From the NCBI RefSeq assembly GCF_943193005.1, contig NZ_CALPCH010000008.1, forward strand, positions 1 to 64,000: DNA of 64,000 bases, given 5' to 3'. Positions 17,396 to 27,789 of the stretch are shown here, one piece after another. This stretch comes from Pumilibacter intestinalis. GTDB lineage: Bacteria > Bacillota > Clostridia > Christensenellales > Pumilibacteraceae. Under the pieces are notes generated by a model that made no database searches, was not told the DNA's origin, and saw nothing but the letters and a program-made list of their open reading frames with translations. The position numbers were made by a program, and so were the translations under genes. Every line of letters starts with the position of its first letter. The stretch's first letter is position 1.

Positions 17396-18462
17396 TTGCG
17401 GAGATGAATATGGACGAAGAAAGATTTATTACAAGTACCAAAATAGCCGACGACGGAGCGCTCGACGTTACGCTTCGCCCCAAAACACTCAAAGAATACG
17501 TTGGGCAGGAGAAAATCAAAAGCAATCTCAAAGTGTTTATCGAGGCGAGTAAAAAGCGGAGAGAGGCACTCGACCACGTGTTGTTATACGGTCCGCCGGG
17601 GCTTGGAAAGACTACTTTGTCACACATAATAGCCTCCGAATTGGGTGTTCAGATAAGAATTACGAGCGGTCCTTCGATTGAACGGGCGGGCGACCTTGCC
17701 GCAATTCTCACAAATCTCAGCGAAAACGACGTTTTGTTTATAGACGAAATACACCGCCTTAACAGGTCGGTTGAAGAAATACTTTATCCGGCAATGGAAG
17801 ATTATGCGCTCGATATCGTGATAGGTAAAGGACCTTCTGCGCGGAGCATGCGCTTGAATTTGCCGCATTTTACGCTTATAGGAGCTACCACTAGGGCGGG
17901 TATGCTCACGGGACCGTTACGCGACCGTTTCGGAGTGATATGCCGATTGGAAATGTATTCGCCCGACGATTTGGCTGTGATTGTGGGCAGGAGCGCGGAT
18001 ATATTGAAAATGGAGTTATCCAAAGACGCCGCCGTGGAAATAGCGAGCCGTTCGCGGGGCACGCCGCGCATAGCCAACAGGCTGTTAAAACGAGTGCGGG
18101 ATTTTGCCGAGGTGGAGCAAAACGGAAAAGTGGACGTAAAACTTTGCCGATACGCGCTCGACTTGCTCGAGGTAGACGGGCTGGGGCTTGATTTCAACGA
18201 CAGGAAATATCTTGCCGCCATTATACAAAAGTTCGAGGGCGGACCTGTGGGACTGGACACTGTGGCTTCGGCAATAAACGAGGAAGCTGTTACAATAGAG
18301 GACGTGATTGAACCGTATTTGATACAACTCGGTTTTATTGCGAGAACTCCGCGCGGCAGAGTGTGTTTGCCTGCGGCATACAAGCATCTCGGAATAAAAC
18401 AAAACTTTGCGGCGGGCGAGCAAATCGCGCTCATAGACGACGAAAACGGAAACACCAAATGA
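17392..18462 (+). CDS. ruvB: Holliday junction branch migration ATPase RuvB
   Basis: AAA+ motor of the RuvAB complex, 356 residues. It has [16 protein letters not shown], Walker [16 protein letters not shown], Walker [10 protein letters not shown] and the sensor 1 stretch [20 protein letters not shown]-terminal winged helix follows ([17 protein letters not shown]). The ATG overlaps the ruvA stop; a second ATG at 17404 is also possible. The stop overlaps the queA start. Confidence 0.97.
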   Translation: MIAEMNMDEERFITSTKIADDGALDVTLRPKTLKEYVGQEKIKSNLKVFIEASKKRREALDHVLLYGPPGLGKTTLSHIIASELGVQIRITSGPSIERAGDLAAILTNLSENDVLFIDEIHRLNRSVEEILYPAMEDYALDIVIGKGPSARSMRLNLPHFTLIGATTRAGMLTGPLRDRFGVICRLEMYSPDDLAVIVGRSADILKMELSKDAAVEIASRSRGTPRIANRLLKRVRDFAEVEQNGKVDVKLCRYALDLLEVDGLGLDFNDRKYLAAIIQKFEGGPVGLDTVASAINEEAVTIEDVIEPYLIQLGFIARTPRGRVCLPAAYKHLGIKQNFAAGEQIALIDDENGNTK

Positions 18463-19481
18463 AAACAAGCGATTTTTACTACGATTTGCCCGAAGAGCTG
18501 ATAGCTCAGTTTCCCATTTATCCGCGCGACAGTTCCCGTCTTATGGTATACAACCGCGCCGAAGATAAAATCGAGCACAAAGTTTTTTGCGATTTAACCG
18601 ACTATTTGAAAAAAGGCGACGTGTTGGTTATAAACAACACGAGAGTTTTGCCTGCGCGAATTTACGGCGTTAAACAAGATACGGGCGCGCGCATAGAGTT
18701 CTTGTTGCACAAACGGCAAAATCTTACCGATTGGGAAGTGCTTGCAAAGCCCGCAAAGCGTTTGAAAAGCGGCAGTACGGTTATATTTTCGGATAGTTTG
18801 AAAGCCGAAATTTTGAGCGTAGGCGATGAAGGAATAACTAACGTGCGCTTTGTTTTTAACGGCGTGTTCGAAGCGGAACTTTCCAAAATAGGCGAAATGC
18901 CGTTGCCGCCGTATATAAAACAAAAACTTTCCGACTCCGAACGCTATCAAACGGTTTATGCAAAACAAGACGGTTCGAGCGCCGCCCCTACGGCGGGATT
19001 GCACTTTACGCCCGAGCTGTTGCAAAAAATCAAGGATATGGGCGTAACCGTGGTGGAGGTGTTGCTTCACGTTGGTTTGGGTACTTTCAGACCTGTGAAA
19101 GCGGACGAAATTTCGGAACATAAGATGCACAGCGAGCATTACGAAATAACCGAAGCGGCGTGTAATGCGATAAATGCGGCTAAAAAAGAGGGGCGCAGAG
19201 TGATTGCCGTGGGAACTACGTCTGTGAGAGTACTGGAAAGCGCTGCCAAATGCGTGGGGGAAATCGAGCCTGCGTGCGGCGAAACTGATATATTTATTTA
19301 TCCGCCATATCAATTCAAAATCGTGGACGCGCTCGTTACAAACTTTCATTTGCCCGGTTCTACGCTTTTAATGTTGGTGTCCGCTTTGTGCGGAAGAGAA
19401 AATACGTTGAATATGTATAATATCGCCGTAAACGAAAAATATCGCTTTTTCAGTTTCGGCGACGCCATGCTTATATTATGA
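18459..19481 (+). CDS. queA: S-adenosylmethionine:tRNA ribosyltransferase-isomerase QueA
   Basis: Adds the ribosyl part of SAM to preQ1 at tRNA position 34, giving epoxyqueuosine. The 340 residues begin [19 protein letters not shown] and include [35 protein letters not shown] and [18 protein letters not shown], all diagnostic. The ATG at 18459 overlaps the ruvB TGA. With tgt immediately downstream it forms the queuosine pair; the earlier preQ1 synthesis genes are not in this window. Confidence 0.96.
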   Translation: MKTSDFYYDLPEELIAQFPIYPRDSSRLMVYNRAEDKIEHKVFCDLTDYLKKGDVLVINNTRVLPARIYGVKQDTGARIEFLLHKRQNLTDWEVLAKPAKRLKSGSTVIFSDSLKAEILSVGDEGITNVRFVFNGVFEAELSKIGEMPLPPYIKQKLSDSERYQTVYAKQDGSSAAPTAGLHFTPELLQKIKDMGVTVVEVLLHVGLGTFRPVKADEISEHKMHSEHYEITEAACNAINAAKKEGRRVIAVGTTSVRVLESAAKCVGEIEPACGETDIFIYPPYQFKIVDALVTNFHLPGSTLLMLVSALCGRENTLNMYNIAVNEKYRFFSFGDAMLIL

Positions 19482-19485
19482 TTGA

Positions 19486-20616
<1,131 letters not shown>

Positions 20617-20689
20617 GAATTGCGGCGAGCGGAAAAATTGCGTTGAAAAAATTTTGTTGAAATAAATTTGAAAAACGATATGTTTTTGC

Positions 20690-20718
20690 TTGCAAGATTT
20701 ACGGGTTTTTGATATAAT
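20690..20718 (+). promoter_or_regulatory. Promoter of rplS
   Basis: TTGCAA (20690-20695) and a perfect TATAAT (20713-20718) with a 17-base spacer. The transcript should start near 20725. Confidence 0.78.
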
Positions 20719-20724
20719 ATTCGG

Positions 20725-20805
20725 GTATGACTCGCACAGTCCGCTGTTCTATCTAAAATTTCGTAGGGCATGAATGTGTGTTGAAGTAACCGAAGGAGGT
20801 AAGTC
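20725..20805 (+). promoter_or_regulatory. rplS 5' leader, possible L19 autoregulatory element
   Basis: An 80-base leader with a small hairpin (ACAG-TCCG-CTGT near 20737) precedes GAAGGAGG and the rplS ATG. Bacillota rplS genes often carry a short structured L19 leader; I did not match the published consensus, so this is a suggestion by position only. Confidence 0.3.
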
Positions 20806-21153
20806 ATGTCTAACAGTATTATCGACGCAATCGAAAAAGAGTACCTTAAAGCCGAAGTTCCGGCGTTCAACGTGGGCGACGTGGTGAAAGTGGGCGTTAA
20901 GGTAGTTGAGGGCAACCGCGAAAGAACGCAGGCTTTCGAGGGCACCGTTATCGCAAAGCGTAACGGCGGCGTGCGCGAGACGTTTACCGTTCGCCGCGTA
21001 TCGTTCGGCGTGGGAATCGAGAGAACTTTCCCGCTCCATTCGCCGCGTATCGACAGTATCACCGTAATGCGCAAAGGTAAAGTGCGCAGAGCCAAACTGT
21101 ACTATTTGCGTAAACTCTCGGGCAAAGCGGCTAAGATAAAAGAAATCAAATAA
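20806..21153 (+). CDS. rplS: Ribosomal protein bL19
   Basis: A 115-residue 50S protein at the subunit interface. It shows [60 protein letters not shown] and RKAKLYYLR-type [17 protein letters not shown] at the end. It is monocistronic here, with its own promoter and a strong terminator; the usual trmD/rimM neighbours are absent. Confidence 0.97.
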   Translation: MSNSIIDAIEKEYLKAEVPAFNVGDVVKVGVKVVEGNRERTQAFEGTVIAKRNGGVRETFTVRRVSFGVGIERTFPLHSPRIDSITVMRKGKVRRAKLYYLRKLSGKAAKIKEIK

Positions 21154-21185
21154 GTTTGCTTTGCGCAAAATTCACAGGAAAGAAA

Positions 21186-21217
21186 ACGGGCTTCGAATAT
21201 TCGGAGTCCGTTTTTTT
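21186..21217 (+). terminator. Terminator of rplS
   Basis: ACGGGCTTCGAAT and ATTCGGAGTCCGT are complementary over 13 positions (two G-T pairs; the innermost bases form the loop), ending in seven T. Confidence 0.87.
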
Positions 21218-21248
21218 GCGTAAGATAATGAATTGCGTTAAAAATAGC

Positions 21249-21277
21249 TTGATTATTTCGCAAAAGTATATTATTAT
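21249..21277 (+). promoter_or_regulatory. Promoter for the GT-C protein / comM / dprA / topA run
   Basis: TTGATT (21249-21254) and TATTAT (21272-21277), spacing 17, in AT-rich DNA about 40 bases before the gene start. Confidence 0.5.
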
Positions 21278-21316
21278 AAAGAATAGGTTAAATTTTACAA
21301 TCGGAGTAAATTGCTT

Positions 21317-22897
21317 ATGAGTTTAGGTAATGTGTTGATTTCCGTATCTGCGGCAAACGTGCTGTATCCCGTGCTGTTCGCTGTGTTTTGCATAGCGGCG
21401 TTGGCTGTTTTTATTTGGCTTATGGTAAAAACGGCGGGGCAAACCCAAACGAAAACCGTTGCGGGCGCGGAAGGCTCTTCAAAAATAGTCAATTACACGG
21501 CTTTACTGCTCGTTATGCTTGTGATAGGACTTGTTTTGCGGCTCATCTTCGTGTTTGCGGTAAAGGGTTTCCGTTCGGACGTGAACACGATAGTATCGCT
21601 GTTCGAGCACATGAAGAACAACGGGTTCGCCGACAATTACTATTCGGCGCGGGGCATGGGCGTATTTCCGCTAACCTATTATATATACGCTTTTATGGGC
21701 ATGTTCGCCAATTTGCTGGGGCTTAACACCGACTCTCTTTTGATGCCGTTGTTCGTTAAGCTCCCGCTGATTGCCGCCGACCTCGTTTCGGCGTTCATAC
21801 TCTATAAACTCGCCGCAAAATACATGAACCAAGCCGCGGCGACGGTTACGGCGGGCTTTGTGTGCGTGTTCCCGCTTTTTGTATTTGCTTCGGGCGTGTG
21901 GGCAACGCAGTATTCTTTGCTCGCAATGTTTCTCTTGCTGTCGATTTACTTTTTGGCGGATAAAAACTTTATAGGCACGGTAGGGTGCTACGGTGCGGCT
22001 TTGCTCGTTCATAAAGACGCAGTATATCTGTTTCCTATGTTTGCGGTGTTCGTTGTTTACGGCTTGGTAAAGGCGAGCGTTACGCTTCACAAAGCGCGTA
22101 AAGAAAAGGCAGTATCTTTCGAAAGCGTTTTATCCGACTCTTCGTTGCGCCCCGTGTTTACCGTGCCCGTGAGCATTGCGGGTACTTTGATACTGTCTTA
22201 TCTTGTGTCGTTGCCGCTTATGATTGGCTCGTTCGGCGCGGGGTTCTTCACTTTTATGTACAGAGTATATTTTGCGCCGCTTGCCTCGTTTTCCTCGTTC
22301 GGGCACAACTCGCTCGGAATATTCAACCTGTTCATGCGTAACGGCGAGCAGTTCGGGCACAATTTTCCCACCGTTATATTCACTGTTTTGTTTGCGGTAA
22401 TAATTACCGGTATAGTTTTGCTCGTGTATCTCAGTAAGAAAAACAGAGCTAATCTCGTGTTTTTGGGCGGCTATATAGTTTTGACTCTCGCAACCTATTT
22501 CGTAGGGTTTACCGAATTCGGATTGCTTGCTTCTGTTGCGTTGTTCCTCGTTTCGTTCTTGCTTGTGCGCGATAAACGCATAATAACGGTGTTCGGCATG
22601 CTGTCTTTGCTCATCACGGTTAACGCGGCTACGGTAATGGCGTACGCAAATTATTTCAATAATCTCACCGATTACAACTTTACCTCGGCGGTGGGATATA
22701 CGGGTTCGGAAATACTCTCGGGCGGCATATCGGCGGTGAACATAGTTTGTTCCGCGCTTGCCGTTTTGACTCATTTGTACGCGTCCGTGGTGTTGCTCGA
22801 CATTTCCATGAGCAACAAGCGCAAGGTTTTGCCTTATGACTCAAACATAGGTTTCGGCAGAGCTATGGCTGAGTTTTTCAGCATTAAGAAAAAGTAA
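21317..22897 (+). CDS. Polytopic membrane glycosyltransferase-like protein (GT-C fold)
   Basis: A 526-residue protein with about 11-13 hydrophobic segments. The first extracytoplasmic loop holds an Asp in GFRSDVNTIVSLFEH, and GMGVFPLTYYIYAFMG follows, a layout seen in GT-C mannosyltransferase-like (GPI mannosyltransferase-related) bacterial proteins that use lipid-linked sugars. Donor and acceptor are unknown. CGGAG at 21302-21306 supports the ATG at 21317. comM starts 2 bases after the stop, an unusual partner, so co-transcription may not reflect common function. The alternative is an oligosaccharide-lipid enzyme of another GT-C family. Confidence 0.65.
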   Translation: MSLGNVLISVSAANVLYPVLFAVFCIAALAVFIWLMVKTAGQTQTKTVAGAEGSSKIVNYTALLLVMLVIGLVLRLIFVFAVKGFRSDVNTIVSLFEHMKNNGFADNYYSARGMGVFPLTYYIYAFMGMFANLLGLNTDSLLMPLFVKLPLIAADLVSAFILYKLAAKYMNQAAATVTAGFVCVFPLFVFASGVWATQYSLLAMFLLLSIYFLADKNFIGTVGCYGAALLVHKDAVYLFPMFAVFVVYGLVKASVTLHKARKEKAVSFESVLSDSSLRPVFTVPVSIAGTLILSYLVSLPLMIGSFGAGFFTFMYRVYFAPLASFSSFGHNSLGIFNLFMRNGEQFGHNFPTVIFTVLFAVIITGIVLLVYLSKKNRANLVFLGGYIVLTLATYFVGFTEFGLLASVALFLVSFLLVRDKRIITVFGMLSLLITVNAATVMAYANYFNNLTDYNFTSAVGYTGSEILSGGISAVNIVCSALAVLTHLYASVVLLDISMSNKRKVLPYDSNIGFGRAMAEFFSIKKK

Positions 22898-22899
22898 GC

Positions 22900-24432
22900 A
22901 TGCTTTCCAAAATAAAAAGCTTCGGGTTATCCGGACTTAACGGCTACGTGGTGGACGTAGAGGTAGACGTAAGCGCGGGACTGCCCGGTATAGAAATGGT
23001 GGGGCTGCCCGACACCGCCATAAAAGAAAGCAAAGAGAGGGTGCGAAGCGCGATAAAAAACAGCGCGTTCAAGTTCTCTCCCAATAAGATAACCATAAAT
23101 CTCGCGCCCGCCGATACCAAAAAGGAAGGACCTCTTTACGACCTTCCCATAGCTATGGGCGTTTTGGCGGCAACGCAACAGCTTGACGTAAGATTGCTTG
23201 AAAACACGGTTATAGTGGGCGAGTTGTCGCTCGACGGAAGCATAAGGCGCGTGCGCGGCATTTTGCCGATACTTATGTCGGCTAAGCGTGCGGGCTACAA
23301 AAAGGTTATAATACCGTGGGACAACCGTAACGAAACGGTCTACGTTGAAGGCGTGGAAGTGTTTGCATTTCAAACGCTCGCGCAAGCCGTAGCGCACGTT
23401 AAGGGCGAAAACGCGGTGCCCGCCGTGCAAAAAGCGGACGGCGAATACATAAATTCCGATACCGTTTACGGCGAAGACTTAAAATACGTTAAGGGTCAAT
23501 ACGCGGCAAAACGCGCTTTGGAAATAGCGGCGGCAGGCGGCCACAATATGCTGATGATTGGTCCGCCGGGAGGCGGCAAAACCATGCTTGCCAAATGTTT
23601 GCCCACCATCTTGCCCGATATGACTCTCGAGGAAGCTCTCGAAACGACAAAGATACATTCGGTTGCGGGCTGTCTCGAAGACGACGGCGGATTGGTTAAA
23701 CGCCGTCCGTTCCGTTCGCCGCACCATACCGCAAGCAGAATAGCTCTTACGGGCGGCGCGTCGGCGGCAAGACCGGGCGAAATCAGCTTGGCGCACAACG
23801 GCGTGCTTTTTATGGACGAACTGCCCGAGTATCCGCGTTCGGTGCTCGAGGTTTTGCGCCAACCGCTCGAAGACCACCAAATAACGGTGTCGCGAGCCGC
23901 TCGCACGGTGTTGTTTCCCGCAGATTTCATGCTTGTTGCGAGCATGAACCCTTGCCCGTGCGGCAACTACGGCTCGTCGCGCGGGGAGTGCACTTGCACG
24001 CCCGCAATGATAGAAAAGTATCATGCGCGTATCTCCGGTCCGCTAATGGACAGGATAGACCTTCAGATAGAAATAGACAACGTTACATACGACGAACTCA
24101 CCGCAACCGAAGAAGCCGAGGACTCCGCAACGGTGAAAGAGCGGGTTAACGCGGCGAGAAAAATTCAGAACGCGAGATATGCGGGCAGCGGCATTTATTG
24201 CAACGCGGCGATGAACTCGCAGATGCTCGATAAATATTGCGCGTTAAACTCCGACGCTCAAATTTTGCTTAAGAACGCGTTCGATAAGCTCGACCTTTCC
24301 GCTCGGGCATATTCGCGCATACTCAAAGTAGCTCGCACCATAGCCGATTTGGCGGGCGAAAAAGATATAGAGGCGGAACATATAGCCGAAGCGATACAGT
24401 ACAGAAGCCTCGACAGACGATATTGGAAGTGA
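22900..24432 (+). CDS. comM: YifB/ComM family AAA+ ATPase (Mg-chelatase-like)
   Basis: ComM is a hexameric helicase that promotes branch migration during integration of transformed DNA. The 510 residues have the N-terminal Lon-protease-like fold (VEVDVSAGLPGIEMVGLPD, SKERVRSAIKNS), a Walker A GPPGGGKTMLAKCLP, and FRSPHHTASRIALTGG. Walker B is VLFMDELPEYPRSVLE, followed by NPCPCGNYGS with its cysteines. It lies directly before dprA, the normal arrangement, so natural uptake or recombination of DNA is plausible in this organism. Confidence 0.93.
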   Translation: MLSKIKSFGLSGLNGYVVDVEVDVSAGLPGIEMVGLPDTAIKESKERVRSAIKNSAFKFSPNKITINLAPADTKKEGPLYDLPIAMGVLAATQQLDVRLLENTVIVGELSLDGSIRRVRGILPILMSAKRAGYKKVIIPWDNRNETVYVEGVEVFAFQTLAQAVAHVKGENAVPAVQKADGEYINSDTVYGEDLKYVKGQYAAKRALEIAAAGGHNMLMIGPPGGGKTMLAKCLPTILPDMTLEEALETTKIHSVAGCLEDDGGLVKRRPFRSPHHTASRIALTGGASAARPGEISLAHNGVLFMDELPEYPRSVLEVLRQPLEDHQITVSRAARTVLFPADFMLVASMNPCPCGNYGSSRGECTCTPAMIEKYHARISGPLMDRIDLQIEIDNVTYDELTATEEAEDSATVKERVNAARKIQNARYAGSGIYCNAAMNSQMLDKYCALNSDAQILLKNAFDKLDLSARAYSRILKVARTIADLAGEKDIEAEHIAEAIQYRSLDRRYWK

Positions 24433-24436
24433 ACGA

Positions 24437-25513
24437 GTGGTAAACGAAAATACAATTTATTTTTGGCTCGGTTTATCGGGCATAACATCCAAAAGGGCAA
24501 ACGCGCTCGCGGAAAAGTTTTCGCCGTTCGAACTTTGGGAAAGAGTGGGGAAAACTCTTACCGAAAAGAGTTTGTTCGGAGAGAAAGCGTATGACGCGCT
24601 CGTAAGATTTCACAGCGAAGAATTTTTGGCGCAAAGCATAGATAAACTCGACGATATGGGAATATCGTTTATTACCTACGATAAGTTTCCCGATAAACTG
24701 CGGCAGAAAGAGGTTGACCCGCCCGTTATGCTCTATTACCGCGGAAACGCGGCGCTCTTAAATACCGAGTCGGTTGCCGTGGTGGGTACGCGTGCTTGCA
24801 GTGCGTACGGCAAAGAAGCCGCAACTCGACTCGTAAAAGATTTGTGCGAGTCGAATGTAACGGTGGTAAGCGGGCTTGCTTCTGGCGTGGATACGTACGC
24901 GCACAGGGCGGCGCTTAGGGCGGACGGCAAAACGATAGCGGTGCTCGGAAGCGGACTTAACTGCGTTACTCCGCTCGGTAACGCGGGATTATGCAACGAA
25001 ATTATCGAGTCGGGCGGATTGGTAGTATCCGAATACCCGCCGAGATACGCCGCCACAAAGTATACGTTTCCCGAACGAAATCGCATAATAAGCGGATTGA
25101 GCGCGGGCGTGATTGTGGTGGAAGCCGCGCTTAAAAGCGGTGCGCTCATAACGGCAAATTATGCGCTCGAACAAAACCGCACAGTGTTTGCAGTGCCCGG
25201 AAATATAACGAGCATAAAGTCGGTAGGCACTAACCGTTTGCTGTACGAAGGGGCTGTTCCCGCGCTCTGCGCCGCCGACGTTTGCGATACTTTGGGACTC
25301 GATTGCGCAAAAATCGTTAAAAAACCGCGTGCAATTCAGCTTGACATTTTCGAGCAAAAGATATATAACATACTTTTGTCGGGAGAAGAAAATTTCGACA
25401 GCCTTGTAATCAAAGCGGAATTGCCGCCGCCCAAACTTTCCGCGGTGCTGTCCGCAATGGAAATAAAAGGCATAATAGACAAAAAGCAGTCCAACTTTTA
25501 CCGTTTAGCATAA
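24437..25513 (+). CDS. dprA: DNA processing protein DprA
   Basis: Loads RecA onto incoming single-stranded DNA in transformation. The 358 residues have an N-terminal helical SAM-like part and a Rossmann core with VAVVGTRACSAYGKEAA, TVVSGLASGVDTYAHRAAL, TIAVLGSGLNCVTP and FPERNRIISGLSAGVIVVEA. A short C-terminal winged helix (LPPPKLSAVLSAMEIKG) completes it. The start is the GTG at 24437. comM precedes and topA follows, the common clostridial order. Confidence 0.95.
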   Translation: MVNENTIYFWLGLSGITSKRANALAEKFSPFELWERVGKTLTEKSLFGEKAYDALVRFHSEEFLAQSIDKLDDMGISFITYDKFPDKLRQKEVDPPVMLYYRGNAALLNTESVAVVGTRACSAYGKEAATRLVKDLCESNVTVVSGLASGVDTYAHRAALRADGKTIAVLGSGLNCVTPLGNAGLCNEIIESGGLVVSEYPPRYAATKYTFPERNRIISGLSAGVIVVEAALKSGALITANYALEQNRTVFAVPGNITSIKSVGTNRLLYEGAVPALCAADVCDTLGLDCAKIVKKPRAIQLDIFEQKIYNILLSGEENFDSLVIKAELPPPKLSAVLSAMEIKGIIDKKQSNFYRLA

Positions 25514-25527
25514 GCGAGGTGTTACGT

Positions 25528-27789
25528 TTGAAATTAGTTATCATAGAAGGTATAGGCAAGAAAGAAACCGTAGAAAAATATCTCGGCTCGGGGTACAAGG
25601 TTTTCGCAACCAAAGGACACGTGCGGGATTTGCCCACTAAAACGCTTGCGGTAAACGTAAAGAAAGATTTCGAACCCAAGTACGTTATAATGGACGATAA
25701 AAAAGAGGTTGTGGAGCAACTAAAAAGCGCGGTATCCAAAGCCGACGAAGTATTGCTCGCCACCGACCCGGACAGAGAAGGCGAAGCTATTTCTTGGCAC
25801 GTTGCCAATATTTTGGGCATTCCCGCCGACAGTCCCGTTAGAATAGAATTCAACGAGATAAGCAAAAAGGCGGTACAAAACGCGCTCAAGCACCCTCGGG
25901 CGATAGATATAAATCTCGTAGACGCGCAACAGGCGCGCCGCGTTCTCGACAGGCTTGTGGGTTACAAATTGAGTCCCGTGCTTTGCAAGAAGATACAAAA
26001 CAAACTTTCGGCGGGGCGCGTGCAATCGGTTACGTTGCGGCTTGTGGTGGAACGCGAACGCGAAATACTTAATTTCAAACCCGAGGAATACTGGCCGTTT
26101 TTCTCCGTTCTCGAAAATCAATCCAAAGTTACGGTGAAAGCCGCTCTTTCTTCGCGCGGCAAGCAAAAGTTCAAAATACCCAACGAGCAAGTGCTCAAAG
26201 AGGTTATTTCGGAACTTGACGGAAAAGAGTACGAGGTTACGAACGTAAAGCGTTCGGTTACCAAGTCCAAGCCGCCCGCGCCGTTTATAACGAGCACCAT
26301 GCAACAGGACGCGCAAAACAAGCTCGGAATGTCGTCTAAGCAAACCTCGAGCACCGCGCAGACTTTGTATGAGGGCATAGACTTGCCCGGCGAGGGAAAA
26401 GTGGCGTTGGTTACTTATATACGTACCGACTCCACCCGCGTTGCCGACGACGCGGTTCGCGAAGCGCGAGCCTTTATATCCGCTAAATTCGGCGAAAAGT
26501 TCATACCCGCAAAACCCAACGTGTATAAGTCCAAAAAAGGAGCGCAGGACGCGCACGAAGCGATACGCCCCATATCGCTCGAGCGCACGCCCGAAAGCAT
26601 AAAGGATTCGGTCAACAAATATCAATACAAGCTCTACAAGCTCATTTACGACCGTTTCATGGCGAGCCAAATGAGCGAAGCGACATACAACTCGCTTGCG
26701 GTGGATATCGCGGCGGGAAATTACGGCTTTAAGGTAAACGGAAAATCTCCGCTGTTTGCCGGTTACACCGCGGTGTACAACATGTATACCGAAAACAAGG
26801 ACGAAGACGAAAGCTCGGATAAACTGCCCAATTTCGAGGTGGGCGAAAAACTCGGATTTAAGGAATACAAATACGAGCAAAAATTCACAAAGCCGCCCGC
26901 GCGTTTTACCGAGGCGAGCCTTGTGAAAATGATGGACGAAGAGGGCATAGGCCGACCCGCCACTTACACGCCCACCGTAACGCTGTTGAGCGCGAGAAAC
27001 TATATCGAGCCGGAGGGCAAGTATCTTAAACCCACGCAACTCGGTATGGACGTAACGGATATGCTCGTAAAATATTTCCCCGAGATAATGGACGTAAAAT
27101 TTACCGCGGATATGGAAAAGCGGCTCGACGAAATAGAGGACGGCGGCGTTATATGGCAGCGCGTTGTGGGCGACTTTTACAACGGGTTCGAAGAAAAGAT
27201 ATCGAGTGCGCTCGGAGACAGCTTCAGTTTGAAAGCTCCCGACCAAAAAACGGACGTTGCGTGCCCTACGTGCGGCACTCTCATGGTGGTGAAATCGGGC
27301 AGGTTCGGCAAATTTTTGGCTTGCCCAAATTATCCCAAATGCCGCACAACTCTTCCTTACGACGAAGAAACGGGCAAACCCGCAACGCCGCAATCTTCCG
27401 CGCCCGCTCAGGAAACGGACGTTAAGTGTTCCAAATGCGGCAGAACTATGGTGCTCAAGCAGGGCAAATTCGGACCGTTCTTGGCGTGCCCCGGTTATCC
27501 CGAGTGCAAAAATATCGTAAACATAGAAAGCAAAGACGACGGTAAGCCGGATATTCCTTCCGCGCCGTGCCCCAAGTGCGGCAAGCCCATGAAAAAAATA
27601 GTTTCGCGCGGTTCCGCTTTTTACGGTTGCACGGGTTATCCCGAGTGCCGTTTTACGGCAAATGCTCCGCTTGCCGAAGGCAAGTGCCCCGAGTGCGGCT
27701 CGCCGCTGTTGATACGCAGTTACAAAGACGGAACATATCACGTTTGTTCGTCCAAAACCTGCAAATACAAGACCAAGGCGGAGGCATAG
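25528..27789 (+). CDS. topA: DNA topoisomerase I
   Basis: Relaxes negative supercoils by a type IA mechanism. The 753 residues have a Toprim domain ending in ATDPDREGEAISWH, the active-site tyrosine in LVTYIRTDSTRV, and EEGIGRPATYTPTV. Four C4 zinc fingers lie at the end, at about residues 580-610, 625-655, 672-700 and 715-740. The first strand reads LVIIEGIGKKETVEKYLG where most TopA have a SPAKAKTI loop, but the metal-binding Glu is kept. The TTG at 25528 is preferred over the GTG at 25519 because GAGG (25516-25519) then has good spacing. trmFO begins at the next base after the stop. Confidence 0.95.
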   Translation: MKLVIIEGIGKKETVEKYLGSGYKVFATKGHVRDLPTKTLAVNVKKDFEPKYVIMDDKKEVVEQLKSAVSKADEVLLATDPDREGEAISWHVANILGIPADSPVRIEFNEISKKAVQNALKHPRAIDINLVDAQQARRVLDRLVGYKLSPVLCKKIQNKLSAGRVQSVTLRLVVEREREILNFKPEEYWPFFSVLENQSKVTVKAALSSRGKQKFKIPNEQVLKEVISELDGKEYEVTNVKRSVTKSKPPAPFITSTMQQDAQNKLGMSSKQTSSTAQTLYEGIDLPGEGKVALVTYIRTDSTRVADDAVREARAFISAKFGEKFIPAKPNVYKSKKGAQDAHEAIRPISLERTPESIKDSVNKYQYKLYKLIYDRFMASQMSEATYNSLAVDIAAGNYGFKVNGKSPLFAGYTAVYNMYTENKDEDESSDKLPNFEVGEKLGFKEYKYEQKFTKPPARFTEASLVKMMDEEGIGRPATYTPTVTLLSARNYIEPEGKYLKPTQLGMDVTDMLVKYFPEIMDVKFTADMEKRLDEIEDGGVIWQRVVGDFYNGFEEKISSALGDSFSLKAPDQKTDVACPTCGTLMVVKSGRFGKFLACPNYPKCRTTLPYDEETGKPATPQSSAPAQETDVKCSKCGRTMVLKQGKFGPFLACPGYPECKNIVNIESKDDGKPDIPSAPCPKCGKPMKKIVSRGSAFYGCTGYPECRFTANAPLAEGKCPECGSPLLIRSYKDGTYHVCSSKTCKYKTKAEA

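Noticed and set aside
20617-20689. Terminator after tgt
   Set aside because: The stretch is A- and T-rich but has no stable GC-containing stem.
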